DNA of 64,000 nucleotides from positions 1 to 64,000 of the forward strand of contig CAYXGW010000014.1 in NCBI GenBank assembly GCA_964464595.1, read 5' to 3'. The stretch's first letter is position 1, and each line of letters starts with the position of its first letter. Origin of the DNA: JADFJB01 sp964464595. GTDB taxonomy: Bacteria; Zhuqueibacterota; JdFR-76; DREG01. Positions 37,400-47,596 of this stretch are shown in pieces. Made by a program: the position numbers and the translations under genes. The notes below the pieces were generated by a model. It was not told where the DNA came from. It was given only the letters and a program-made list of their open reading frames with translations, and made no database searches.

Positions 37400-38452
37400 T
37401 TATTGGGTGACCCTAACTTTAGATTTATCTTGCAAAGTTTCATAACCTTTGATCACCAACCTCTCTTCACCATTGAGTCCATTTATAATTTCGACCTCTT
37501 CGCGAGTAGAAATTCCGGTGGTCACTTCTATCATCTCGGCGCTCGTCCCGGAAACAACGAAAACCACTGAGCGGTTATCTCTTGTTTGAATTGTACTTGC
37601 AGGGACAACAATTGCTTCTGGTTGGTGTTTTGCGACAATATCCGCCTTTGCAAACATCCCTGGACGAAGGATTAAATCGGGATTCATGGCTTCAATTGTA
37701 ACTTTGAATGTACGGGTTTGCGGATCAACGGTAGGATCGATGGAGATTACTTTTCCATTAAATTCTTGTCCTTCCAATGCATAATTGCTGATGATTACAT
37801 CCTGTCCAATCCTAATTCGGCCAACATCAGAATTGGGTAAATTCGTATCTAAGAGAACTTTGGAATAATCAGAAATTGTGCAGAATTGAAATCCAACGGG
37901 TACATAAGTTCCATCAGAGTTGGATTGAAAGTTTGATAGAATGCCGGAAATGGGCGCTTTTAGCTTCAATTTATTTGCTCTTAATTGGGCAGCTTCGTAA
38001 TTCAATCGAGCATCGAGAGCGTTTCTACGGGCAATTTCCAACTCTTTTTCAGTAACGCCTCCTTCTCTAAATAACGCCTCTTGTTTTTGCAGTTCCCGTT
38101 CCGCGTTGGTCATGGCCAATTGTTGCGATTCGACCCTCACTTCCAACAGCCATTCCCGATTTTCTATTTCCGCAAGGAATTGTCCTGCATTTACATGTTT
38201 ACCGCTGAAATTAACAGATCCATTGGTTTGTACCAGATGCAGTATTCCAGATACTTCCGTGACGACTCTTTCCGCGAGTTGTGCTTTCAAAGTACCCGTT
38301 GCGGAGACGAATTCCGAAATTGGACCTCGTTTCACTTTTTCCACCACGACTGGAACAGCTAGGTCGGCTGCGGAACGATTTTCTCCCGATTCGCAGGAAA
38401 TAAGCAATAAAAAAGAAAGCGAAAATAAGAGTAAATATATTTTTGATTTCAT
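37400..38452 (-). CDS. RND/HlyD-type periplasmic adaptor lipoprotein (membrane fusion protein)
   Basis: A 350-residue protein with a lipoprotein signal (YLLLFSLSFLLLISCESG). It has the adaptor order: ATGTLKAQ beta-strand, the first half lipoyl-like domain, a short alpha-hairpin (QQLAMTNAERELQKQEALF to LNYEAAQLRANKLK), KLKAPISGILSNF, the beta-barrel, and the closing VVPASTIQTRDNRSVVFVV segment. It would bridge the RND pump in the inner membrane and the TolC-like channel. The start at 38452 is preferred because GGAGAAG lies just upstream of it; the frame also has an ATG five codons earlier. It is spaced 82 bases before the RND gene. Confidence 0.93.
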   Translation of the reverse strand: MKSKIYLLLFSLSFLLLISCESGENRSAADLAVPVVVEKVKRGPISEFVSATGTLKAQLAERVVTEVSGILHLVQTNGSVNFSGKHVNAGQFLAEIENREWLLEVRVESQQLAMTNAERELQKQEALFREGGVTEKELEIARRNALDARLNYEAAQLRANKLKLKAPISGILSNFQSNSDGTYVPVGFQFCTISDYSKVLLDTNLPNSDVGRIRIGQDVIISNYALEGQEFNGKVISIDPTVDPQTRTFKVTIEAMNPDLILRPGMFAKADIVAKHQPEAIVVPASTIQTRDNRSVVFVVSGTSAEMIEVTTGISTREEVEIINGLNGEERLVIKGYETLQDKSKVRVTQ

Positions 38453-38484
38453 CGATAACTTCTCCATTAATATTGACTAAATAA

Positions 38485-40008
38485 TCAATCCTGACCTGGG
38501 ATTATAACACGAACAGGTTCATTTTTCTCAAAATCCCACAAGGTTTTGCGGCGTAAATCTGCTAGTGATTGTTTGTGATCAATAATAGCCTGTAAAGAAC
38601 TAATCCTTGCTTGTGTAAGTCGATTTTGTTCCAAAGCTAAATCTTGGGAACTGAGATCACCATTTTCAAATTTCAGCAGACTTATTCTATAACTTTTTTC
38701 AGCTAAATTCTCGCTTCGTTGCGTGATTTCTGCTCGCAGTTGCGCCGATTGCAGGTTACGAACTACGGTTCGAATTTCCTTTTTAATTTGTTCAATACGG
38801 TTTTGTTTGGTTAAACGAGTGTTATTCAAATTGGCGATTGCCGCCTGAACTTGGGACGAGTTCCTTCCCCAATCCCAAAGTGGCAGGGTTAAACTGAATT
38901 TCACACTCCTATCGTTATCAAATTGATTGAAAGCGTCTTTAAATTCATCTGCAACTTTTAAAATACCATAGCTTAAAAATAGCTCGCCAACGATTTCGCT
39001 TTGACTGTCTGTCTCTTGCACGTTGATTTGATTGAGTTCAACATTGATCTCATCAGACCTTAATTCGGTTCTTCTATTCAAGGCTTCGTTAATTGCTTTT
39101 TCTAATGAAACCTGGATCGACTGGTATGTTAATTCTGTGATGGCGCTAATATTAGCAGTCATTGGAATGCCAATCAAAAGCTTAAACGCATCTTTCGATT
39201 CTTGCAAAGCTGCTTCACTGTTAGCTGCAGTGTTTCTTGCATTAGCTAGATCAATTTCGAGTCGCAACACTTCTACTTCCGGCAATAGGCCTGCCTGCTG
39301 TTTTAAATTTGCTATTCGGTAGGCATTTTCTGACTGGCTAACTTGATCCCGGTCGATTGCTAATTGTTCTTTTGCCCTGTAAAGACTATAAAAATTGGAG
39401 GTGACATTAAAGATGATATCCAATTGACTGCGAGTATATTGCTGCTCAGTATCTTCTAAATTTAGCCGGGCTTTTTGGTACCCGATTTTTCTGCGGTTAA
39501 TGGTAAACAAGGGTTGTCGAAATTGGATTGACAATTGCGGTCTGTAGTTTGTTATTTCAGTAGTATCTTCTAAAGTATTTCCACTTACTGTAACTTTATT
39601 AATAGCAGTTTGATCAAACCGCTGCATGGAACCAACAATCGAAAACACCCCGTCCGTAGCAGCGATGGGTTGGTTAGCAAAAACTTGAGCCTGAAGGTTG
39701 GTGAATTTTTCACGATCAAAAGTGAATCCACCACCTGGAATCGGTGTCTGCCTGATTCCCTCCTGAAATTCGGGTAAACTCGAGAACTCCAATTGACCAT
39801 TACTCTTAAAACTGGCCTCCGCGGCTTTGAGGCTCATCCGGGAACTGGTCAATGATTCTTCCAGTCTTTTAGCGTTGTAGCTTTTACCTAAAGCAATGTT
39901 GATACTTTCTTCCAATGTCAATATTTGTGTTTCCTGGGCAAAACCTGAGCCCATAAAAAAGTTTGCAATAAGGAATGTAAAAACTATTTGCAAGCTTTTG
40001 AATTTCAT
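38485..40008 (-). CDS. TolC-family outer-membrane efflux channel
   Basis: A 507-residue protein with a signal peptide (FTFLIANFFMGSGFAQ) and two internally similar OEP repeats. Long helices with heptad pattern (RAKEQLAIDRDQVSQSENAY, SAQLRAEITQRSENLAEKSY) and the conserved LTLEESINIAL at the mature N-terminus are typical. The start at 40008 is chosen because GGGAGG is seven bases upstream. It is 32 bases before the adaptor gene, so channel, adaptor and pump are presumably one transcript. Confidence 0.93.
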   Translation of the reverse strand: MKFKSLQIVFTFLIANFFMGSGFAQETQILTLEESINIALGKSYNAKRLEESLTSSRMSLKAAEASFKSNGQLEFSSLPEFQEGIRQTPIPGGGFTFDREKFTNLQAQVFANQPIAATDGVFSIVGSMQRFDQTAINKVTVSGNTLEDTTEITNYRPQLSIQFRQPLFTINRRKIGYQKARLNLEDTEQQYTRSQLDIIFNVTSNFYSLYRAKEQLAIDRDQVSQSENAYRIANLKQQAGLLPEVEVLRLEIDLANARNTAANSEAALQESKDAFKLLIGIPMTANISAITELTYQSIQVSLEKAINEALNRRTELRSDEINVELNQINVQETDSQSEIVGELFLSYGILKVADEFKDAFNQFDNDRSVKFSLTLPLWDWGRNSSQVQAAIANLNNTRLTKQNRIEQIKKEIRTVVRNLQSAQLRAEITQRSENLAEKSYRISLLKFENGDLSSQDLALEQNRLTQARISSLQAIIDHKQSLADLRRKTLWDFEKNEPVRVIIPGQD

Positions 40009-40031
40009 TCGTAACCTCCCTCGTGTTTTTT

Positions 40032-43000
40032 TCATTCAACAAACTCCCAGCGGATCGCATCCGCAATTATATAGCCACTGCCTTTATCCGAAAGTTCGAC
40101 AACCGCAGCTTCTCCCTCGACGAGTCGATATCGGCCAAGAGGGAACCAGCCTTCTGCTGTATCTTCCGGCTGAAAGTCGACGGGAAATATTCCATCAGCG
40201 CTGGTTACAGCAACTTGATATTTACGACTAATGTTACGGTACCACCAGGATGTTCCCATTTTAACATAAAAGCTCAATTCATAATCGCCACTCCTGGGGG
40301 CCTGCATTTCCCAGCGAGCGGGATATTGGCCGCTGCCGGCGCGTTTGTATTGCCAACCAAAATAATACTTACCATAGGCGATTGACGTTGTCCACGACCA
40401 CCAACTTCTGCCTTTGGAAGGAGGTCGGAAATATTTCTTCTCATTGCTGGTTGGTGTAAAAAAACCATCGTCCCGATCGTCAATGATAATCGATCGAGAA
40501 TCTTCCAATGATGATACAACATAAGAAGTATCAATTGGCGATTTCCGTGAAATTCGGGAAGAAATTGTAATTTGCTTTTGAATACTGCCCCGATTTCGAG
40601 AAAAATAAGGAATCACAGAAATTCTTTCTGGTTCATCAGGCACAATAAATTTTAATTCCTTCTCCTGGAAGCTTCCAAGCTGGATATTGCGCCGGATTTT
40701 GTCATTCTTCGTATGACAAATCAATCGAACAAACCCGTCGCCTCGTTCGCCGTTTAGTACTTTTGTTGTCACCTGGTAGGATATTTTCATTTGTCCGGAA
40801 TCAATTTTTTCAGCATCGGCTTGGGTTATGCGGTAACCTGGTAAGGATGTTTGTTCAAACCACTGATCGAAAAATCCTTTTATATCTTGGTTACTGGTTT
40901 CCTGTAAAATTTGTATAAAATCATACCTGGTAACTGGTTGATAGCGGTATTTCTCTGCTAATTTTTGCAGAGCTTGATAATAAATATCTTCATCTGTTTT
41001 AGCTTGTAACATTTGTAAGACAGGCGGTGCTTTAAAATCAACTGCTGCTCGAAATAGTATGCTGTTATTTTCAGGTGTATATTTTATTAATGGTTTTTGC
41101 AACAGTGCAGATATTAAAGAATCAATTTCAATGTCATATCTCCGTCTAATCGCCCAAGTGTCAAAATTACGCAAGCGATCATTGGCGCTTAGAGTGAGAT
41201 AGTGCCTGTCAGGATAAAATGCATCATTGATTTTTCGATCTGCTTCTTCGTACAATTGCAGATCCAGGGCTCTGGTAAGTACCGGATCCTTAATGTCTAT
41301 AGTGAAATGTAAGTAGTTTTTCATAGGAGAGCGAAGGCTTCCGTCTTTGCGCCATGTTCTTTGGGGAATGAATGTTTCTAATACTAAATCAATAAATACA
41401 TCTCTCTTTACCTTGGTTGATGAATCGTCTTGCCCATCTCGCCTGGCTCTTTTTGTTTTACTTTTAATCTCTTCACTAATTCTCTTACTCGCCAGGCTTA
41501 CTTCACTTAGCATGATGATACCAGGTTGAATTAAAATATTGTTGAGACCAAAGCGATTGATATATACTTGCAGATGCAAAGGTGTTTCGACGATAGCCAG
41601 TCGAGGGTAGGGATATGGGATACCTGAAACTTCTTCAAAAATCTCCAACATTCGTTCAATAGCATCTAAGCAAGTATCAGCAACATCCTCGAATTCCTCA
41701 AAATCCAGCAGGTGATTTTTATAATAATAAAACTCTAATTTGGTTTGCTGAAATTGGTGAGATAAAACCTGGTAACTTCCAATGTGAAGAGAATATCCTG
41801 GCAGTGGTTTTTCCACAAGAAAAGTGGTATGTTTTCTTCTTTGATCAGTTGTATCAACTGCAACGATACCCTGAGAAATAGTTCTTAGATGAGGATCTGT
41901 TTCAACCCGGATCCTGGCTGTCGCAAAGTTTTTGTCTTTAGGTGCATGAAATGGATACCCGGCAGCAGCTCCAGGTGTTGGGTACCATCCGCTTTCTGCC
42001 GGAAGCACTGCGAATTTCTCATCAACCCAGGCTGAGATATTGGGTTGTCTCCACGGCCCGTTACTTTTTTCAATGAGTCCATTTTTTTCGGCGATACGAT
42101 CAAGCATAAAAAGATCGCCATCGACATTACCCGAATATTGCACTTCGAGTGTATCAGTTTGACTTGAGAATAAAGGTTTGTTTTGTAAATCGAGTTCAAG
42201 TAGTTGGTGTTTCTGTGTAAAATCGATTTCTTCTCCGTTGTACCAATTCACTCTGCTTACTCTTAGATTTCCATTTAATGCAAACACCAACCGATGCAAT
42301 AATTGAGGATTCGGATTTGTAATGACCATTTTTACATTAACTTGAAGAGGTGTTGTTTTATCGCCATGGACAATATCAAAATCATAATGCTTAACTTTAC
42401 AGGCGGGTTCTGATATCCATTGTCCTTGGTATTCAAAATCTGCTAATCGATTTTCTTCTATGGCTTGATTTTGGTTTATGATTTTATTTCCCACGCTAAA
42501 GGCCAAAAAAGAAAACAATAATAATGAGGCGAGAGTTAGTCGAAAAGAAAAATTTGATTGCCTTAGCCTTGGATAAAGGAGAATAGTTAGAGCTAGTAAT
42601 ACAGCCGTTATCATGACAAAAAATAATCGTTGCCACAATATGGGTTCAAGGTTGCCAAACCCAATTAAATCACTGTAAAAAATTTGTGCTAAAAAACAAC
42701 CATAATCAAACATCCCATAAAATTTGTCCTGGAAATAAGAAAAAATGCTGACAACATAACCTAGTGACAGTAACATTGCCACAGCAGGAATCCGAACCAG
42801 ACTAATAAGAAGGAAAACAAGGGCAACCATAAAAAGGATTGAAGGCAAGGTAACCACCAGGAAATACGTAATGAAAGGCAAAATATTAAAACTGGCTCCA
42901 AGAGCGAAATACTTAATAGTCCGAGAAACAATTGCAATAAAGATTAAAAATAAGTTGAGATAAAGTATTGAAGTAACAACGCCAAAATATTTTCCTAATA

Positions 43001-43325
43001 CCCAATTTGCCGTGGTCATAGGTTTGGAAAACATAACTTCATCTAATCGCCATTTTTCTTCCAGTTTTCTAAAATCGACCGCAACAAAAACAATCAAAAT
43101 GATCTGGACGAAACTAAAGAAAAATAAGGCCAAATATGCATCTGTCCCCTCAAGAAGAAATTCACCTGGGATTTGATCCTCTATAAAAGTTATCAGGGTA
43201 AAAATGACCATAAAAAAGATAATGGAAACAATGCCAGCGCCACCCAGTACCCAAAATTTAGCGGTTCTGTATAGCATCAAACGTTCATTTGCAGCTATAG
43301 TAAGAATGTATTTTAATGAATTCAA
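40032..43325 (-). CDS. ABC-2 permease fused to degenerate M1 peptidase-like domain and golvesin-like domain
   Basis: A 1097-residue protein. Residues 1 to about 280 carry six hydrophobic segments in ABC-2 order, with FRKLEEKWRLDEVMFSKPMT as the coupling loop after the second helix. After a last helix (LTLASLLLFSFLAFSVGN) a long extracytoplasmic part follows. It begins with an M1-type beta-rich domain and has the M1 helical region (ERMLEIFEEVSGIPYPYPRL ... FFDQWFEQTSLPGYRI). The zinc motif HExxH is missing: where it should be the sequence reads IIMLSEVSLASKRISEE. The last ~140 residues resemble the golvesin C-terminal domain (ARWEMQAPRSGDYELSFYV ... DKGSGYIIADAIRWEFVE). ABC-2/M1 fusions are known in this part of the tree. 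The lost active site and the golvesin end suggest a binding or scaffold role in the periplasm (inference). Confidence 0.88.
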   Translation of the reverse strand: MNSLKYILTIAANERLMLYRTAKFWVLGGAGIVSIIFFMVIFTLITFIEDQIPGEFLLEGTDAYLALFFFSFVQIILIVFVAVDFRKLEEKWRLDEVMFSKPMTTANWVLGKYFGVVTSILYLNLFLIFIAIVSRTIKYFALGASFNILPFITYFLVVTLPSILFMVALVFLLISLVRIPAVAMLLSLGYVVSIFSYFQDKFYGMFDYGCFLAQIFYSDLIGFGNLEPILWQRLFFVMITAVLLALTILLYPRLRQSNFSFRLTLASLLLFSFLAFSVGNKIINQNQAIEENRLADFEYQGQWISEPACKVKHYDFDIVHGDKTTPLQVNVKMVITNPNPQLLHRLVFALNGNLRVSRVNWYNGEEIDFTQKHQLLELDLQNKPLFSSQTDTLEVQYSGNVDGDLFMLDRIAEKNGLIEKSNGPWRQPNISAWVDEKFAVLPAESGWYPTPGAAAGYPFHAPKDKNFATARIRVETDPHLRTISQGIVAVDTTDQRRKHTTFLVEKPLPGYSLHIGSYQVLSHQFQQTKLEFYYYKNHLLDFEEFEDVADTCLDAIERMLEIFEEVSGIPYPYPRLAIVETPLHLQVYINRFGLNNILIQPGIIMLSEVSLASKRISEEIKSKTKRARRDGQDDSSTKVKRDVFIDLVLETFIPQRTWRKDGSLRSPMKNYLHFTIDIKDPVLTRALDLQLYEEADRKINDAFYPDRHYLTLSANDRLRNFDTWAIRRRYDIEIDSLISALLQKPLIKYTPENNSILFRAAVDFKAPPVLQMLQAKTDEDIYYQALQKLAEKYRYQPVTRYDFIQILQETSNQDIKGFFDQWFEQTSLPGYRITQADAEKIDSGQMKISYQVTTKVLNGERGDGFVRLICHTKNDKIRRNIQLGSFQEKELKFIVPDEPERISVIPYFSRNRGSIQKQITISSRISRKSPIDTSYVVSSLEDSRSIIIDDRDDGFFTPTSNEKKYFRPPSKGRSWWSWTTSIAYGKYYFGWQYKRAGSGQYPARWEMQAPRSGDYELSFYVKMGTSWWYRNISRKYQVAVTSADGIFPVDFQPEDTAEGWFPLGRYRLVEGEAAVVELSDKGSGYIIADAIRWEFVE

Positions 43326-43386
43326 AAAGAGATATTTCCTTATTCTTAATCTACTTTATTCTATTTATAGTTTGATAATTTTCAGA

Positions 43387-44301
43387 TTATACTTGTTCCT
43401 TTTCAAGGTTCTCTTCATCATCAACATGTTCACCGATAACAAATTCCATGAAATACATATAAGCATCCTCAAGGTTGGGCGGCACTTCTTCCATTTTGAA
43501 TCCGTTCAATGGGTCACCCACAACACGAAGAAGGAGCTGGTTGTTAGCGGGTATGGTAGATATTACATGCATCTGTGAAGAAATAACTCCAAAATCTTCT
43601 TCATTACAAGTTACTTGCCAAACCTTACCCACTGCTTTGTTGATTAATGTCTCAGGTCGACCGTTATAAACAACTTTACCAAGAGAAAGCAATGCAATAT
43701 CTTCACAGGTGCTGGATATATCCCCTACGATGTGCGTACTGAGAATAATGATTTTATCGCTGCTAATCTCAGCAAGTAAATTGCGAAAACGAATTCTTTC
43801 CTCAGGGTCCAAACCTGTAGTGGGTTCATCGACGATGAGTAACTGTGGATTCCCAACCAAAGCTTGAGCTATGCCTAAACGTCGTAACATTCCACCTGAG
43901 TATGTTTTGACTTTTCGATCACAAACGTCACTCAATGCAACTTGGGCAAGTGTCTTTTGCACCCAGTTTTTAGTTTCTCTAGAAGAAACACCACTCAACT
44001 TTGCAATATAGGTCAAAAATTCCATTCCTGTCATTTGTGGATAAGCGCCAAAAAATTGCGGCAGGTAGCCCAGTTTGGAACGGATTTCACGCCTATGTGT
44101 CAACACATTGTAACCATTAATTGAGACATCTCCTGATGAGGGCATTTCAAGAGTAGCCAAGATTTTCATTAAGGTGCTTTTACCAGCGCCATTGGGACCC
44201 AATAAACCGAACATGCCGGTAGAAATATCCAAATCTACATTATTTAGTGCAAATACACCGCCTCGATATTCTTTATTTAAGTTTCGAATTTTGATATGCA
44301 T
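43387..44301 (-). CDS. ABC transporter ATPase subunit
   Basis: A 304-residue ATPase of the ABC-2 exporter group: A-loop NLNKEYRGGVFAL, Walker A GPNGAGKST, Q-loop GYLPQFFG, signature YSGGMLRRLG, Walker B LLIVDEPTTGLDP, H-loop STHIVGD, and a C-terminal regulatory part. It is closely related in sequence to the ATPase half of the RND-ABC fusion (GMFGLLGPNGAGK is shared). It lies 61 bases before the permease/M1/golvesin gene and is the first gene of the transporter row, so the promoter should be in 44302-44435. Confidence 0.95.
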   Translation of the reverse strand: MHIKIRNLNKEYRGGVFALNNVDLDISTGMFGLLGPNGAGKSTLMKILATLEMPSSGDVSINGYNVLTHRREIRSKLGYLPQFFGAYPQMTGMEFLTYIAKLSGVSSRETKNWVQKTLAQVALSDVCDRKVKTYSGGMLRRLGIAQALVGNPQLLIVDEPTTGLDPEERIRFRNLLAEISSDKIIILSTHIVGDISSTCEDIALLSLGKVVYNGRPETLINKAVGKVWQVTCNEEDFGVISSQMHVISTIPANNQLLLRVVGDPLNGFKMEEVPPNLEDAYMYFMEFVIGEHVDDEENLEKEQV

Positions 44302-44435
44302 GGATTGTTTACTGGAATGTGCTCTCTATGTTACATGATCTATAGTATTTTTTTTATTTGAATTATAATCATCTCAACTATGGACAGGCGGTTAGTTAAA
44401 AAAGTTGCAACCACTTAATAATTCAAGCAGATAAA

Positions 44436-46646
44436 TTACAAATTCTTACTCCAGAATTCCAACATCCTGGTGAACAAGTGTATTCGGGCCGGACGATCAG
44501 AAATTCCATGCTTTCGCATAGGATAAAACATCATATCAAACTGAATATTTGACTGGATGAGTTCTTCGATAAACCGCCAGGAATTCTGTGGATGAACGTT
44601 ATCGTCATATGTGCCATGGACTAATAAAAGCCGGCCATGCAGGTTTTTCGCACTTTTGACGAATGAGGTTTTGGCATAGCCATCCGGATTATCTTGTGGT
44701 CTTTTCATGGCAAACTCGGTCCATTTGGTATCATAATATTTCCAATCTGTCACTGGAGCTACCGAAATTCCAGCTTTGAATTCAGGGGAGTTTGTCATTG
44801 CATTCAACGTGAAACTACCACCACCACTCCATCCCCAAATTCCGAATCGCTCTGCATCCACATAAGGCTGAGATTTTAACCATTTCACGCCATCAATAAT
44901 ATCCTTTAGTTCAATCGGACCTGACATCATTTTAACTACACGATTTTCAAGATTTTTGCTTATTGCCGTGGACGCAGGATGATCAAAACGTACTACCAAA
45001 TAGCCTTTACGTAACAGGATCTGGTCGAAATATCTAGCTGTATTCCAGGAATTGAATACCGTAGGCGCCGAAGGTCCTGCATAGATATGGAAAATGATTG
45101 GATATTTTTGATTCGGATCGAAATTCTTTGGTTTTAGTATTTCCGCCGGCATTTGAAATCCATTGGCAGTTGGGATCGTAAATAACTCCGGATATTGAAA
45201 TTCAAGAGATTCGACTAATTCTTTTCGAGGTTCCGCCAGAGCTAGTTTTAATGAACCGTTATTTTTGTAAAGAGACAATGAGGGAGGAGAATGGATATCG
45301 GAAAAAGAGTCGAAATAATATTCGGCGTTTGGGCTGAAAGAAATTCTATGTGTTCCATCTGCCCTGGATAAATGTTCCATTTTTTTACCATCTAAGTTGA
45401 TGCGATAAAGATGACGTTCGATCGAGGATTTTTTTAGAGCCGTAAAATAAATCCATCCTCTTTTTTCATCGATAGCTACAACCGACTGCCGTAGCCAAAA
45501 GACACCTCCCGAAGAGCGCAAAGCCCATTCTCCTTTGGTAATTTGATTAATCAATTCACCTTCTAATGAAAATCGGTAAAGATGTGCATAGCCATCGCGT
45601 TCAGACTGCCAAATGAAACTATTGCCATCGCCCATAAAATAAAAATCGTCATTAATATTAACCCAGCCTTCATCCTTTTCTGTCATGATAAGTTTTGTTT
45701 TTCCATTTATGCGATCAACAAAATACAGGTCTAGTTCAGTTTGAGAGCGGTTCATGGTTTGAACAGCTAGCCGCTTGTGGTCAGGTAGCCACTTCACCCG
45801 GGCAACATATTCGAAATTGTTTTCATCTAAATCCACCCAAGTTGTTTTTCCATTACCTATTTTAGCAATTCCAATTCTAACGATTGGATTTTCCGTACCG
45901 GCTTTGGGGTAACGTTGTTTAATCACCCTGGGAACAGCGGGTTCATAATGGACATAATGCATCACAGACACATTGGATTCATCGGATTGCAAGTATGCGA
46001 TGGCTTTGGAGTCATCAGACCACCAATAACCAATATCGCGCCGGCCAAAAATTTCCTCCCAATAAACCCAGGAGAGGGTTCCATTCAACAAAGTTTCGGA
46101 GCCGTCTAAGGTTAAGCGCTGTTCTGTCCTTTTTTTGATATCATAAATATAGAGATCATTGCTCTGGACAAAAGAGAGCAATTTACCATTGGGTGAAAAA
46201 TTTACAGAACTTTCTGATTCGTCAGTTTTTGTTATTTGTTCAAATTGCGAGTCTTGAAGGTTTAGTAGAAAAATATCTCCATCAAATAAATAAACCGCAT
46301 TTTTCCCATTTTGATCAAAAGAAAGTGGCCAGCTTAATGAATTCGCAGGACTATCCTCACGAAAAGAATTCAAACTGGTCAATGCTTTTTTCAAATTAAC
46401 AGCCGGTGAGCGTTTACCGGATTTAGGGTTTAAGATCTCAAAAGTTCGCTTCCCGCTTGGTTTTCTTAAGTCTTGAATAATGGCTGTATTATTCTTTAAC
46501 CATAAATATCTTGGAATAGTAGTAATTTCTCTACTTTTGTTGCTGTAAATCCACTCTACTGTAATTTCTTGTTTTGTTTGGGAATATACTGTTGGTAAAA
46601 GAACGCAAGTGAATATTAAACAGAATAAGAATTTATTTCGCATCAC
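44436..46646 (-). CDS. Exported DPP-IV-like serine peptidase (S9B)
   Basis: A 736-residue periplasmic peptidase with a signal peptide (CLIFTCVLLPTVYSQ), an N-terminal eight-bladed DPP-IV propeller (DLYIYDIKKRTEQRLTLDG, YWWSDDSKAIAYLQSDESNV) and a C-terminal alpha/beta hydrolase domain. The nucleophile elbow is GIWGWSGGGS (serine about 615; most relatives have GWSYGG), followed by the aspartate in GTYDDNVHPQNS and the histidine in RKHGISDR. It should release dipeptides from proline/alanine-containing peptides. It lies 134 bases before the ABC ATPase gene on the same strand, so co-regulation is possible but not shown. Confidence 0.93.
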   Translation of the reverse strand: MMRNKFLFCLIFTCVLLPTVYSQTKQEITVEWIYSNKSREITTIPRYLWLKNNTAIIQDLRKPSGKRTFEILNPKSGKRSPAVNLKKALTSLNSFREDSPANSLSWPLSFDQNGKNAVYLFDGDIFLLNLQDSQFEQITKTDESESSVNFSPNGKLLSFVQSNDLYIYDIKKRTEQRLTLDGSETLLNGTLSWVYWEEIFGRRDIGYWWSDDSKAIAYLQSDESNVSVMHYVHYEPAVPRVIKQRYPKAGTENPIVRIGIAKIGNGKTTWVDLDENNFEYVARVKWLPDHKRLAVQTMNRSQTELDLYFVDRINGKTKLIMTEKDEGWVNINDDFYFMGDGNSFIWQSERDGYAHLYRFSLEGELINQITKGEWALRSSGGVFWLRQSVVAIDEKRGWIYFTALKKSSIERHLYRINLDGKKMEHLSRADGTHRISFSPNAEYYFDSFSDIHSPPSLSLYKNNGSLKLALAEPRKELVESLEFQYPELFTIPTANGFQMPAEILKPKNFDPNQKYPIIFHIYAGPSAPTVFNSWNTARYFDQILLRKGYLVVRFDHPASTAISKNLENRVVKMMSGPIELKDIIDGVKWLKSQPYVDAERFGIWGWSGGGSFTLNAMTNSPEFKAGISVAPVTDWKYYDTKWTEFAMKRPQDNPDGYAKTSFVKSAKNLHGRLLLVHGTYDDNVHPQNSWRFIEELIQSNIQFDMMFYPMRKHGISDRPARIHLFTRMLEFWSKNL

Positions 46647-46710
46647 AACTCCTTTTAAACATTTTGTAAGATTGAGTTAATCTCTTTGATAATTATCCGG
46701 TTTATTATTT

Positions 46711-47379
46711 TCATTCCAAGTTGTCTCTTGACTTTACTGCCTTAAAGAAAGCGCGCAATTTGCCTTCATCCAGCTTGCCATTCGTCCGAACGCCGGAACA
46801 CAGGTCAACACCATATGGATTGACTTGACGAATGGCTTCCTTCACATTTCCAGGATTGAGCCCGCCAGCGAGAAAAACAGGTACCTGAACAGAATTGCAA
46901 ATTTGATAACTAATTTCCCAATCATGGGTTTTTCCAGTTCCTCCCAACTCTTTCACCAAGAGGGATTGATTACCCGAATCGAGTAAAATAGTGTCGACAA
47001 GAGGTGCAATTTCTTTGGCTTCTGAGAGAGTTTCTTCTCCAGTGACATGAATGACTTGAACGATCTTAACGCCTGGCATTTGAGAACGAAGTTCATGGTG
47101 TGAGCCTTCGATTAAGCGGTCACAGAGTTGAATCGTGTTCACGCCGCATTCTTTTTGCTGATGGATGATGGCATCAATTTCTTGTTTACTGGTTAACAGG
47201 AAAGAACTTACCCCGGGTGGAATTGTCGTAACGATTTCGGCAATGAGTTCTTCTGAAATGACCCCCGGTCCGCTTGGCATTTCTGAGACTAATCCAAGTG
47301 CCGAGGCACCAAACCGAATAGCAAGCGTTGCTTCTTCAACACTACTGATACAGCAGATTTTAACTCTCGTAAAATGCAT
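46711..47379 (-). CDS. trpF: Phosphoribosylanthranilate isomerase-like protein
   Basis: A 222-residue TIM-barrel protein with the N-terminal VKICCISSVEEA motif (catalytic cysteine in KICxIS), DTILLDSG, GGTGKTHDWEIS and FLAGGLNPGNVKEAI ending in VDLCSGVR, all typical of TrpF, the third step of tryptophan biosynthesis. It stands alone without other trp genes. The middle of the protein is rather diverged from typical TrpF (SEMPSGPGVISEE instead of FxxxSPRxV), so a related isomerase role is possible. Confidence 0.82.
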   Translation of the reverse strand: MHFTRVKICCISSVEEATLAIRFGASALGLVSEMPSGPGVISEELIAEIVTTIPPGVSSFLLTSKQEIDAIIHQQKECGVNTIQLCDRLIEGSHHELRSQMPGVKIVQVIHVTGEETLSEAKEIAPLVDTILLDSGNQSLLVKELGGTGKTHDWEISYQICNSVQVPVFLAGGLNPGNVKEAIRQVNPYGVDLCSGVRTNGKLDEGKLRAFFKAVKSRDNLE

Positions 47380-47596
47380 TTATTTTAGTTATACTAAAGT
47401 TGTTTTTTCGATTAACTTAATTTTAATTATAATAAATTCTAAAGAACTTTGCAATACAAAGTTAAGAAAGATGTTGAACTAAATCACAAAAAATTTCAAA
47501 AAAAGTATTCATCATTTATTCAATATAACTATTGGATGCTTTTTCGTTCTAAATAATTCAAGTATCATTAATAAATGTGAACGTTCGAAAAATCAA

